Source of the DNA: Actinomycetota bacterium
Lineage (GTDB): Bacteria > Actinomycetota > Geothermincolia > Fen-727 > Anoxymicrobiaceae
Reading direction: 5' to 3'
DNA: 9,783 bases
NCBI GenBank assembly: GCA_018894655.1
Contig: JAHIPE010000190.1
Span: 1 to 9,783 of the forward strand
Of the stretch, positions 1 through 5,501 are shown piece by piece. How positions within the stretch are numbered: the first letter of the stretch is position 1; every line of letters begins with the position of its first letter. The notes beneath the pieces are model-generated. The model was given only the letters and a program-made list of their open reading frames with translations. It was not told the DNA's origin and made no database searches. A program made the translations under genes and the position numbers.

Positions 1-841
1 AGATTACCCGCCTGCAGGCGGACAGGTCCGACCGGGCGCCGAGCGGCGATATCTTCACCACGTCCCCGGCGCGGGGAGCGTGCACGTACCAACCGCCGCC
101 CAGGTATATCCCCACGTGCTTATTCTGCCTGAAGAAGACCAGGTCCCCGGGGGCGAGCTCGCGGGCCGGGACCTCCCGGCCGACTCGAACTTGCGAGTGG
201 GTAACCCTGGGCAGACGCACCCCTATCTGGGCGTACACGTAGCACACCAACCCGCTGCAGTCGAAGCAGTTGGGCCCGGTGGCGCCCCACACGTACGGTT
301 TGCCAAGGTGCTGGATAGAGAGCAGTGACACCATCGTGGAAACGCTCGAGAAACTCTCGGACCCCCCGCGGGAGAGGAACGTCCTGAGGCCGGCCAATAT
401 GGTGGGGTCCATCGTGTACCATATCTGGTTGCTGGCCAGCAGGGCGTCTATATCAACCTCCGCCGCCGCCCGGGCGGTCGCCTTCTCCGGCCCTACCCCC
501 ACCCCGCGGAGCAGCAGCGACCCCGGCCTCACCGACACCTCGACCTCCACCCGATCGCCGCCGGTCGAGACCTCTATCTCCTCGAGCGAGGCGCCGTTGG
601 CCCCCGCGATCTTCGAGGCGGCACCCTCCGGCTGCTGCCCGGTGCAGAAGAGGGGAAACGACTGCTGCACCGCGGCGATGGAGGCGGCGTCGGCCGCGTT
701 CTGGGCCCGGTTGCGCGCGGCGAGGTAGAGGCCGATATCGACCATGAGAAGGCACAGCACCAGCACCAGGAACAGGCAGGCGATCATGAGCACGGTCACG
801 CTGCCTCTCTGGTCTCTGATGAGGCGTCCGAACAATCTCAT
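1..841 (-). CDS. TadG-like pilus-assembly protein fused to an NlpC/P60 hydrolase domain (3' end outside window)
   Basis: Hand translation of the minus strand gives 280 uninterrupted codons from ATG at 841-839; the stop lies beyond position 1. Residues 9-57 (DQRGSVTVLMIACLFL onward, then ARNRAQNAADAASIAAV) match the TadE/TadG-like N-terminus found next to Flp pilins: a short charged head, one membrane helix (about 15-37) and an Ala-rich amphipathic stretch. Residues 60-135 form a small domain with a VEVEVSV strand. From about 165 the protein is NlpC/P60: Cys195 in FDCSGLVCYVY, His242 in KHVGIYLGG and His254 in YVHAP are the expected catalytic triad, and LAPGDLVFF is the usual core strand. NlpC/P60 enzymes cleave peptidoglycan stem peptides, so this one would be held at the outer membrane face and act on the wall. 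The ATGA overlap with tadE implies translational coupling. Domain calls are strong; the role in opening the wall for the pilus is inference. Confidence 0.9.
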   Translation of the reverse strand, partial: MRLFGRLIRDQRGSVTVLMIACLFLVLVLCLLMVDIGLYLAARNRAQNAADAASIAAVQQSFPLFCTGQQPEGAASKIAGANGASLEEIEVSTGGDRVEVEVSVRPGSLLLRGVGVGPEKATARAAAEVDIDALLASNQIWYTMDPTILAGLRTFLSRGGSESFSSVSTMVSLLSIQHLGKPYVWGATGPNCFDCSGLVCYVYAQIGVRLPRVTHSQVRVGREVPARELAPGDLVFFRQNKHVGIYLGGGWYVHAPRAGDVVKISPLGARSDLSACRRVI

Positions 842-1227
842 CTTGAACCCCTCTCCAGTGCCATGGAGGTGGAGCCGCTGAATGAAGGTTCCCCTATCAG
901 GTGGCTGATCCCCGGCAGGAGAAGGGGTACCCGGTAAGTGACCGTTACCTTCACGGGAGAACCCCTGGACCTCCCCTCGGGAAAACCGACATCGACGCTG
1001 GGGCGGTCCCCGGGGAGGCCGGAGGACGCGTCGAGCGCGGCCTTACGGGCCTCCTCGATGTCGTTGGTCTCGGCGCAGCGGCGCGCACCCTCGCGGCTGG
1101 AGGCGGTAACCACCAGGTAGCAGTTCAGGGCCATGGCGACCTGGCATACCGCGACCACCACAATCAGGAGCGTGGGCAGCACCAGGGCGAACTCCACCGT
1201 GGCCTGACCCGGCGAGCTGCCTCTCAT
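838..1227 (-). CDS. tadE: TadE-like pseudopilin of the Tad/Flp pilus
   Basis: A 129-aa protein. TadE proteins are minor pseudopilins needed for assembly of the Flp fibre. The N-terminus (MRGSSPGQATVEFALVLP) is the classic TadE signature: Gly7 at -1 of the predicted prepilin cleavage site, Glu12 at +5 followed by Phe, then a hydrophobic helix to about residue 40 and YLVVTASSREGARRCA. The C-terminal half is a small beta-rich domain (VKVTVTYRVPLLLPGI). The reading frame is open upstream to 1674, but that extension runs through the prepilin peptidase gene in another frame and resembles nothing, so the ATG directly before the TadE motif was chosen. An AGGA lies a few bases upstream. The stop TGA overlaps the next start as ATGA. 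It is probably processed by the CpaA enzyme encoded just upstream. Confidence 0.9.
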   Translation of the reverse strand: MRGSSPGQATVEFALVLPTLLIVVVAVCQVAMALNCYLVVTASSREGARRCAETNDIEEARKAALDASSGLPGDRPSVDVGFPEGRSRGSPVKVTVTYRVPLLLPGISHLIGEPSFSGSTSMALERGSR

Positions 1228-1274
1228 CAAGTGTCCTGTGTGCCGATGCCGCGTTGTCTTCAAGCCAACCACCC

Positions 1275-1802
1275 TCACGCGAAGAAACTGATTGAGCAGA
1301 CCGCGATAAGCCCCGCCGACAGGGGGACCGCGTACGGCAACCGTGTGTCCGCACACGCCCCGGCGGTTGACCGGGGTACGGACGACGGCCTTCGCCAGAG
1401 CCCCGCCTTCAGCAGGACGAAGCGCCCGAGGAGCCGCTCGATGGAGCGGTCGCGGGCGATGAGCAGAGCGATCCCCATCAGCCCTCCCAGGACGGCCCCG
1501 GCAAGGAAAGAGACCCACAGCACGTGCCACCCGACGATCGCCCCCGCCGCGGCCAGGAACTTGACGTCGCCACCACCCACCATGTTCAGCAGGAACGGCA
1601 GGAGCAGGATCGACAGCCCCAGCAGCGACCCGGCAAGGCTTCCCGCCAGGCCCTCCCTGCCGCCGGTGAGGCATGCGAGCAATACCCCCGCCATGAAGCC
1701 GGTGGCGTTCAAGGGGTTGGGAATCCTGCCACGGCGCACGTCCGTATACACCGCGGCCAGGCAGAACGCGACCAGTATGACCAGCGACGCGACCCCGGTC
1801 AA
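1275..1802 (-). CDS. cpaA: Prepilin peptidase, A24A family (CpaA/TadV type)
   Basis: A 175-aa polytopic membrane aspartic protease that cleaves the leader of Flp and TadE prepilins at the cytoplasmic face. Both catalytic aspartates are visible: Asp21 in YTDVRRGRIPN and Asp79 in the GGGDVKFLAA motif (the GxGD site of A24 peptidases). Hydrophobic segments lie at about 2-20, 35-46, 55-75, 83-116 and 156-174. The length suits the short TadV/CpaA class; there is no N-terminal methyltransferase domain as in PilD. The start is TTG at 1802-1800, preceded by TAGGAAACGCC, which offers a GGA ribosome binding site. Only 8 bp separate it from the flp stop, and tadE follows after 47 bp, so it sits inside the pilus operon. 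The C-terminal part beyond residue 120 is basic and variable. Confidence 0.93.
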   Translation of the reverse strand: MTGVASLVILVAFCLAAVYTDVRRGRIPNPLNATGFMAGVLLACLTGGREGLAGSLAGSLLGLSILLLPFLLNMVGGGDVKFLAAAGAIVGWHVLWVSFLAGAVLGGLMGIALLIARDRSIERLLGRFVLLKAGLWRRPSSVPRSTAGACADTRLPYAVPLSAGLIAVCSISFFA

Positions 1803-1810
1803 GGCGTTTC

Positions 1811-1987
1811 CTACAGGCCGCTGGTAAGCTTGTTGAAGATCTTGGTGAAGAAGCCCTTTATCGCCTCGCCGCCCGCCGCCCAGGCGATGAGCGCGCCCGC
1901 TACCGCCGACGCCCCCAGTATCACCAGAGCGTACTCGGCGGTGGTCTGAGCCTCCTCCTCGCGAATCAGCCGCTTGATCTCTCCCAT
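1811..1987 (-). CDS. flp: Flp-type major pilin (prepilin), 58 aa
   Basis: A 58-aa protein found by reading the minus strand between the prepilin peptidase and the leader region. It begins MGEIKRLIREEEAQTTAEYA, continues with a hydrophobic stretch LVILGASAVAGALIAWAA (21-38), and ends with a short basic amphipathic tail (FFTKIFNKLTSGL). This is the layout of Flp and the related small TAEY pilins of actinobacteria: charged leader, Glu-Tyr at +5/+6, one helix that packs in the fibre core. Glu18-Tyr19 place the predicted cleavage after Ala13, where Gly is normal. The ATG has a strong AAAGGAG ribosome binding site (1996-2002) 8 bases upstream, the best in the operon, as expected for an abundant fibre subunit. 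It is the first gene of the cluster. A different TAEY-type small pilin annotation (DUF4244-like) is the main alternative. Confidence 0.88.
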   Translation of the reverse strand: MGEIKRLIREEEAQTTAEYALVILGASAVAGALIAWAAGGEAIKGFFTKIFNKLTSGL

Positions 1988-2044
1988 CTTCCGGTCTCCT
2001 TTCTCTTAACGCCGCCTTCCGGGCGGCTTGTCGGCCACGGTGAT

Positions 2045-2067
2045 TGCCGGCAAGATGCCGGCGCTAC
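2045..2067. repeat. Short GCCGGC-hairpin repeat, copy 1
   Basis: TGCCGGC-AAGAT-GCCGGC followed by GCTAC: a 6-bp GC stem around a 5-base spacer. Twenty-two of its 23 bases recur at 2778-2799, the other copy lacking only one T in the spacer. Both copies are intergenic and in the same orientation. This is the form of a REP-like or small nonautonomous repeat. Confidence 0.6.
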
Positions 2068-2204
2068 AGCCCGGCACCCTCACAGGTCACGGCCCTTCCT
2101 TAAGGAACAGCCCCCGGTTCCCATCCCCACCGGGGGATGGACGAAAGCGTGGGGGATGACCCACGAGGCCTCTGGAGAGGAGGAGAGGATAGCAATACAA
2201 GCAG

Positions 2205-2234
2205 ATAGTAGCATAAGCAGAGCAGGCAAGTCAA
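2205..2234 (-). promoter_or_regulatory. Candidate sigma70-type promoter for the flp-cpaA-tadE operon
   Basis: On the minus strand TTGACT (2234-2229) is followed after 18 bases by TACTAT (2210-2205). Both are close to the vegetative consensus and this is the best pair in the leader. Transcription would start near 2198 and give a leader of about 210 nt before the flp ATG at 1987. Read by eye only. Confidence 0.4.
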
Positions 2235-2283
2235 TAGGATCTGCGAGGGAATCCCGGTCCTGTAGGAGGCGGAACGGAAGAAA

Positions 2284-2683
2284 CTACCTGTCTGTTATCT
2301 CATCCGGGAGGTTGTTCCTGACCGCCTCACGGACACTCCGTGCGATGGCGACGCCATTCTCGTCCCTGCCACGTTACCGGCAGGGGCTTGCCCACCTGGG
2401 CGATCACCACCCCTATCTCGTCGGTGGGCACCTGCACCCAGGGGAACTTCTGTACCCGGTACATGATCCAGAACTTCCACCGGAAGCCCGGCATGAGAAG
2501 TTCGGACTAGTAGCCCGCCTCCCCCCTTGACCGCGACCGGGTTGTCCTCGGAGAGCTTCTTGAAGCCGAAGCGCTTGTGACAAGCCCAAACTGCGTGGCC
2601 CCGATCTTCCTGATGGAAGGAAAGACCAGGATGACGAACAGGAACAGGAGACCCAGTACGATTCCAGTTATCGCGTTACTCAC
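2284..2683 (-). pseudogene. Decayed SPFH/flotillin-type membrane protein gene
   Basis: The minus strand starts well: AAAGGAG ribosome binding site (2692-2698), GTG at 2683, then a membrane anchor (ITGIVLGLLFLFVILVFPSI) and IGATQFGLVT. The frame then breaks. A missing A near 2574 shifts to a second frame (RFGFKKLSEDNPVAVKG), an extra G in the G-run near 2520 shifts back (GEAGY), and an in-frame TAG (CAG in the presumed ancestor) interrupts before SELLMPGFRWKFW and KFPWVQVPTDEIGVVIAQVG. After GKPLP the expected SPFH domain is missing and a third frame gives about 27 residues (RDENGVAIARSVREAV onward) to TAG at 2284. The assembled order matches the N-terminus of bacterial SPFH/flotillin-like proteins as I remember them; most of the family's length is gone. 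Two compensating indels could be sequencing errors, but the stop and the truncation argue for real decay. Confidence 0.72.
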
Positions 2684-2725
2684 GACAGACTCCTTTCAAT
2701 GCGGTGGGTGAAAAGAATACCACAA

Positions 2726-2758
2726 AGAAAAACCTCGCCAGAAGTCTGCCAGGCGGGT
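2726..2758 (-). terminator. Likely intrinsic terminator of the EamA transporter gene
   Basis: On the minus strand ACCCGCC (2758-2752) pairs with GGCG-A-GGT (2739-2732, one bulged A) across a 12-base loop, and is followed at once by a T-rich run TTTTCTTTG. It lies about 50 bp past the EamA stop, in the right orientation, and before the SPFH pseudogene. Confidence 0.5.
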
Positions 2759-2777
2759 CCGGGGCGTGCTCCAGGGA

Positions 2778-2799
2778 TGCCGGCAAGAGCCGGCGCTAC
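2778..2799. repeat. Short GCCGGC-hairpin repeat, copy 2
   Basis: TGCCGGC-AAGA-GCCGGC followed by GCTAC, the same element as 2045-2067 apart from one missing T in the spacer. It lies in the short 3' region of the EamA gene, 10 bp beyond its stop and before its terminator. Confidence 0.6.
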
Positions 2800-2809
2800 G
2801 ATTCGTTCC

Positions 2810-3730
2810 TCAAGCGGTTTGGGTGGGATTTTTATCGCGCCCGAGGAACGGGACGATCTCGGTCAGCAGCATCCCCGAGAGAATAAGGCCGCACCCGAGC
2901 CAAACGCGCCAGGTCAGGGTTTCTCCCAGCAGGACGATCCCGAAAAACACCGAGAAGACCGGCTCCATTATGAGGACCATCGAGGTCCTGATAGGGGTCA
3001 GGACCCGCTGGGCGTAGCCCTGCACGTAGAAGGCGACAGCGGAGGCGAAAACCCCGCATACGATTATTGTGGTCCAGACCAGCGCCCCACCGGGCCAGGT
3101 GAAGCCCTCGAAGATAAGGCCGGCGGCACTGTTACCCACGGCAAGGATGCCCATCTGCAGGAGGGTGAGGAGCATCAGGTCGTATACTTTTACGTACCTG
3201 TCCATGTAGATGATATGAAGGGACAGGGAGAAGGCGCAGGCCAGTACCAGGAGGTCCCCACCGTTTACCTGCAGGCCGTTTTGCAATGACAGGAACCCCA
3301 ACCCGATGACGGCGACGATGATCGCCGTTGTCGAGGCAAGGTCGGGCCTCTGCCTCAGCATCAACGCGGACAGCACCGGCACGAACACGATAAACAGCCC
3401 GGTGATGAAGCCGGCGTTGCCGGCGCTGGTGTACTTCAGGCCGAACGTCTGGAAGGCGTAGGCGGCAAAGAGAAAAAGCCCCAGGACCGCGCCGGCCTTC
3501 ATCAGCCCCCGGTCTACCTTGCGCATCCTTCCCACGCAGAAAAGCCCCACCAACAAGAACGCCAGCCAGAAGCGGAAGGCCATGAACACGAACGGGGATA
3601 TCTCGCTGAGGCTCTCCTTCACCAGGGAGAAAGTCAGCCCCCATACCACGGTGACCGCGACCAGCATGGCCTCTGCGCGGCGTGCCCGGCCCAACAGTCG
3701 CGCTCGACCTTTGTTTCCGATTGCGTTCAT
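2810..3730 (-). CDS. EamA/DMT-superfamily transporter, ten membrane helices
   Basis: A 306-aa integral membrane protein with two tandem EamA domains (about 22-150 and 158-293), the usual length and layout for the drug/metabolite transporter superfamily. Family landmarks are VVWGLTFSLVK (28-38) in the first helix, FGLKYTSAGNAGFITG (96-111) at the helix 3-4 turn of repeat one, and the matching MEPVFSVFFGIVLLGE (255-270) in repeat two. Such proteins export or exchange small metabolites such as amino acids; the substrate cannot be read from sequence. The basic N-terminal tail (residues 4-19) favours a cytoplasmic N-terminus. The ATG at 3730 has a GAGAGG run directly against it, with poor spacing, so a start at Met22 is possible. 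The gene stands alone, transcribed away from the ABC importer, with its own promoter region and terminator. Confidence 0.92.
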   Translation of the reverse strand: MNAIGNKGRARLLGRARRAEAMLVAVTVVWGLTFSLVKESLSEISPFVFMAFRFWLAFLLVGLFCVGRMRKVDRGLMKAGAVLGLFLFAAYAFQTFGLKYTSAGNAGFITGLFIVFVPVLSALMLRQRPDLASTTAIIVAVIGLGFLSLQNGLQVNGGDLLVLACAFSLSLHIIYMDRYVKVYDLMLLTLLQMGILAVGNSAAGLIFEGFTWPGGALVWTTIIVCGVFASAVAFYVQGYAQRVLTPIRTSMVLIMEPVFSVFFGIVLLGETLTWRVWLGCGLILSGMLLTEIVPFLGRDKNPTQTA

Positions 3731-3822
3731 CCTCTCTTCGCTTCGGCGGACCCCGTCCGTGAGGGCGTGAGGTGATCCCGATTTCTACCGCCCCGTGCTC
3801 TCCGGTCTCCCGGTTACGTGGC

Positions 3823-3853
3823 ATTTTAGTCGCACACACCTTATAATTGCCAA
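3823..3853 (-). promoter_or_regulatory. Weak candidate promoter for the EamA gene
   Basis: On the minus strand TTGGCA (3853-3848) and TAAAAT (3828-3823) are separated by 19 bases, two longer than ideal. It overlaps the plus-strand TATAAT box at 3842-3847, so the two divergent transcription units may share or compete for this site. Confidence 0.3.
3842..3847 (+). promoter_or_regulatory. Candidate -10 box for the amino-acid ABC operon
   Basis: A perfect TATAAT. No good -35 sits 16-18 bases upstream, so an activator may be needed. Transcription from here would give a leader of about 118 nt before the solute-binding protein gene. Confidence 0.4.
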
Positions 3854-3972
3854 TGTCCTTGTTCCCGTGGTAACAACAGGCACCGCCCGGACGCCGGGAG
3901 GCGAGAGCGGGCGAGAGGTTACGACGGGTTCATAAGAGAAGCGGCTAAGGTGCCGCGAAAGAAGGAGGTCCT

Positions 3973-4743
3973 ATGAAAGGGAAGAGGTTCGGGACGGCAG
4001 TGGTCCTGCTGGCGTTGATGGCAATGGTTGCCGCCACGCTCCTGGCAGGATGCGGGGAGAAGGGGATGACCCTTACGGAAGGCAAGTTGCAGATGGGCAG
4101 TGATACCGCCTATCCCCCGTTCGAGAACATGGAGGGCGGCAAGGCGGTCGGTTTCGACGTGGACATCGCCACCGAGATAGCCAAGAAGCTGAGCCTGGAA
4201 CTGGACGTCATCTCGACGGCCTGGGACGGCATTATCCCCGGGCTGAAGACCGACAAGTACGACATAATCATGTCGGCCATGACCATCACCGCGGCCAGGG
4301 AGAAGGAGATCAACTTCTCGGACCCCTACATCGATTCCGACCAGTCCATCGCGGTAAAGAAGGGCTCCGATATCAAGGGCGAGGACGACCTCAAGGGCAA
4401 GATCGTCGGTGTACAGCTTGATACCACCGGCCAGTTCACCGCCGAGAAGATGGATGGTCTAGCCGAGATACAGAAGTTCGACACCATCCTCCTGGCGTTC
4501 GCGGCTCTCGAGCTCGACAAGGTTGACGCGATAGTAAACGACTACCCGGTCAACGCTTACATGAGCAAGGAGAGAGGCAAGACCGAGGTGGTTGCCAAGA
4601 TAAAGACCGATGAGCAGTACGGCATCGGGGTCAACAAGGAGAACACTGAGTTGCTCGAGAAGATAAACGGGGCGCTCAAAGAGATGAAGGATGACGGCAC
4701 CTACGACAAGATCTTCGAGAAGTGGTTCAGCGCGGAAGGCTAA
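3973..4743 (+). CDS. Polar amino-acid ABC transporter, solute-binding lipoprotein (SBP family 3)
   Basis: A 256-aa extracytoplasmic binding protein. Residues 1-27 are a lipoprotein signal peptide with lipobox LLAGC, Cys27 being the lipid-modified residue, so the protein is tethered to the outer face of the membrane. The mature part is a family 3 binding protein: GSDTAYPPFEN (42-52), GFDVDIATEIAKKL (60-73), AWDGIIPGLKTDKYDIIM (83-100), then MTITAAREKEINFSDPY (103-119), whose Arg109 corresponds to the arginine that grips the ligand carboxylate, and Asp190 in AIVNDYPVNAY, the usual ligand amino-group contact. These features indicate an alpha-amino acid ligand; the exact one (Gln, Glu, Arg, His, Cys) is not decidable. 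The ATG has AAGGAGG 4 bases upstream. It heads an operon with a matching permease and ATPase. Confidence 0.95.
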   Translation: MKGKRFGTAVVLLALMAMVAATLLAGCGEKGMTLTEGKLQMGSDTAYPPFENMEGGKAVGFDVDIATEIAKKLSLELDVISTAWDGIIPGLKTDKYDIIMSAMTITAAREKEINFSDPYIDSDQSIAVKKGSDIKGEDDLKGKIVGVQLDTTGQFTAEKMDGLAEIQKFDTILLAFAALELDKVDAIVNDYPVNAYMSKERGKTEVVAKIKTDEQYGIGVNKENTELLEKINGALKEMKDDGTYDKIFEKWFSAEG

Positions 4744-4773
4744 GGGCCGGTTCGTAGATCGATACTGATGACA

Positions 4774-4808
4774 CGGGGACCTGCATACCGCGGGTCCCCG
4801 CGTTTGTT
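4774..4808 (+). terminator. Hairpin between binding-protein and permease genes (attenuator-like)
   Basis: CGGGGACC (4774-4781) and GGTCCCCG (4793-4800) form a perfect 8-bp stem with an 11-base loop, followed by CGTTTGTTG, a weak U-tract. In ABC importers such a structure often stops part of the transcription or protects the upstream mRNA, giving more binding protein than permease. As the permease genes seem to have no separate promoter, partial readthrough is the likely function. Confidence 0.55.
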
Positions 4809-4859
4809 GTCTGAAGGGGGGCGGTCTAAGTAGGCGATTTTCTAAGCGAGTTCTTCAAC

Positions 4860-5501
4860 ATGAAGATACTCTGGGAGTCGATGCCGTACCTGCTGCGGGG
4901 CATGTGGATCACCATCAAGCTGGCCCTGGTCTCGGAGGTGTGCATCCTGGTCCTGGGGCTGCTGATCGCCCTGGTGAGGATATCCAAGATACGGGTGTTC
5001 AGGTTCCTGGCCGCGGTGTACATCGACGTGATAAGGGGAATACCCTTAATCCTGCAGATAGTTATAATCTACTTCGGACTGGTGCACCTGGGGCTGAACC
5101 TGGACCGCTTCACCTCCGGGGTGTTGGCCCTGACGATCTGTTATGCCGCCTACGAGGCGGAGATATTCCGTTCCGGCATAGAGTCGATCAACAAGGGCCA
5201 GATGGAGGCGGCCCGCTCGCTGGGCATGGGGTACATGAAGTCGATGCGCTTCGTCATACTGCCCCAGGCCATCAGGCGGGTGATACCGCCCCTTTCGAAC
5301 GAGTTCATCGCCCTTCTCAAGGACACCGCGCTGGTCTCGGTGATAGCGCTGGCGGAGGCGTTCCAGAGAAGCCGCGAGTTGATGGGAACCCTGGCCAATC
5401 TCACACCCCTGGTCGGGGTGGCTATCTGTTACCTGCTACTCACTATTCCGTTGATGCGGCTGGTCCAGTACATCGAGAAGAGGATGGCGAGGGGGGACTA
5501 G
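4860..5501 (+). CDS. Polar amino-acid ABC transporter, permease (HisM/GlnP family)
   Basis: A 213-aa membrane protein with about five helices (16-40, 50-75, 84-100, 147-168, 183-200) and the BPD_transp_1 fold. The cytoplasmic EAA loop that docks on the ATPase is clear: MEAARSLGMGYMKSMRFVIL (115-134) followed by PQAIRRVIPPL. IRGIPLILQ (58-66) is the typical HEAT-family permease motif (RGTPLLVQ in many homologues). Only one permease gene is present, so it should form a homodimer. The ATG at 4860 is the first standard start but has no good ribosome binding site; the frame stays open for ten more codons to GTA at 4830, where a well-spaced AAGGGGGG is found, so the true N-terminus may be VGDFLSEFFN plus this. 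It overlaps the ATPase start by one base. Confidence 0.94.
   Translation: MKILWESMPYLLRGMWITIKLALVSEVCILVLGLLIALVRISKIRVFRFLAAVYIDVIRGIPLILQIVIIYFGLVHLGLNLDRFTSGVLALTICYAAYEAEIFRSGIESINKGQMEAARSLGMGYMKSMRFVILPQAIRRVIPPLSNEFIALLKDTALVSVIALAEAFQRSRELMGTLANLTPLVGVAICYLLLTIPLMRLVQYIEKRMARGD

Larger units (their letters stand above)
1988..2283 (-). other. flp leader/intergenic region with several hairpins, no gene
   Basis: No coding sequence is convincing here on either strand. The minus-strand leader holds four inverted repeats: GCCGCC/GGCGGC with a 5-base loop (2011-2027), ending 8 bases from the flp ribosome binding site; the GCCGGC repeat (2045-2067); an 8-bp stem CCATCCCC/GGGGATGG with loop ACCG (2121-2140); and CGTGGG/CCCACG (2148-2165). 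None is followed by a T-run on the minus strand, so they look more like leader structure than terminators. The segment 2170-2190 is almost pure purine on the plus strand. Confidence 0.5.

Noticed and set aside
838..1674. Long 278-codon version of the TadE gene
   Set aside because: The extra N-terminal part lies wholly over the prepilin peptidase gene and reads as Arg/Gly/Pro-rich shadow sequence; the TadE leader motif begins at the ATG at 1227.
901..1827. 308-codon plus-strand frame across the pilus genes
   Set aside because: Low-complexity shadow of three well-supported minus-strand genes in GC-rich DNA, without a family motif or ribosome binding site.
2156..2530. Plus-strand 124-codon frame over the flp leader and SPFH remnant
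   Set aside because: No recognisable protein, and its second half is antisense to the SPFH pseudogene, whose residues are clearly the biological frame.
2699..3289. 196-codon plus-strand frame within the EamA gene
   Set aside because: Antisense shadow; very hydrophilic and repetitive, while the opposite strand encodes a textbook ten-helix transporter.
3842..3972. Known riboswitch (lysine, glycine, TPP, SAM or T-box) before the binding-protein gene
   Set aside because: None of the conserved cores of these classes could be found by eye; only generic pairing is visible.
4904..5500. ABC ATPase gene extended upstream to 4904
   Set aside because: The extension reads the permease gene out of frame; the ATPase fold begins just after 5516 and the GTG at 5501 gives normal family length.
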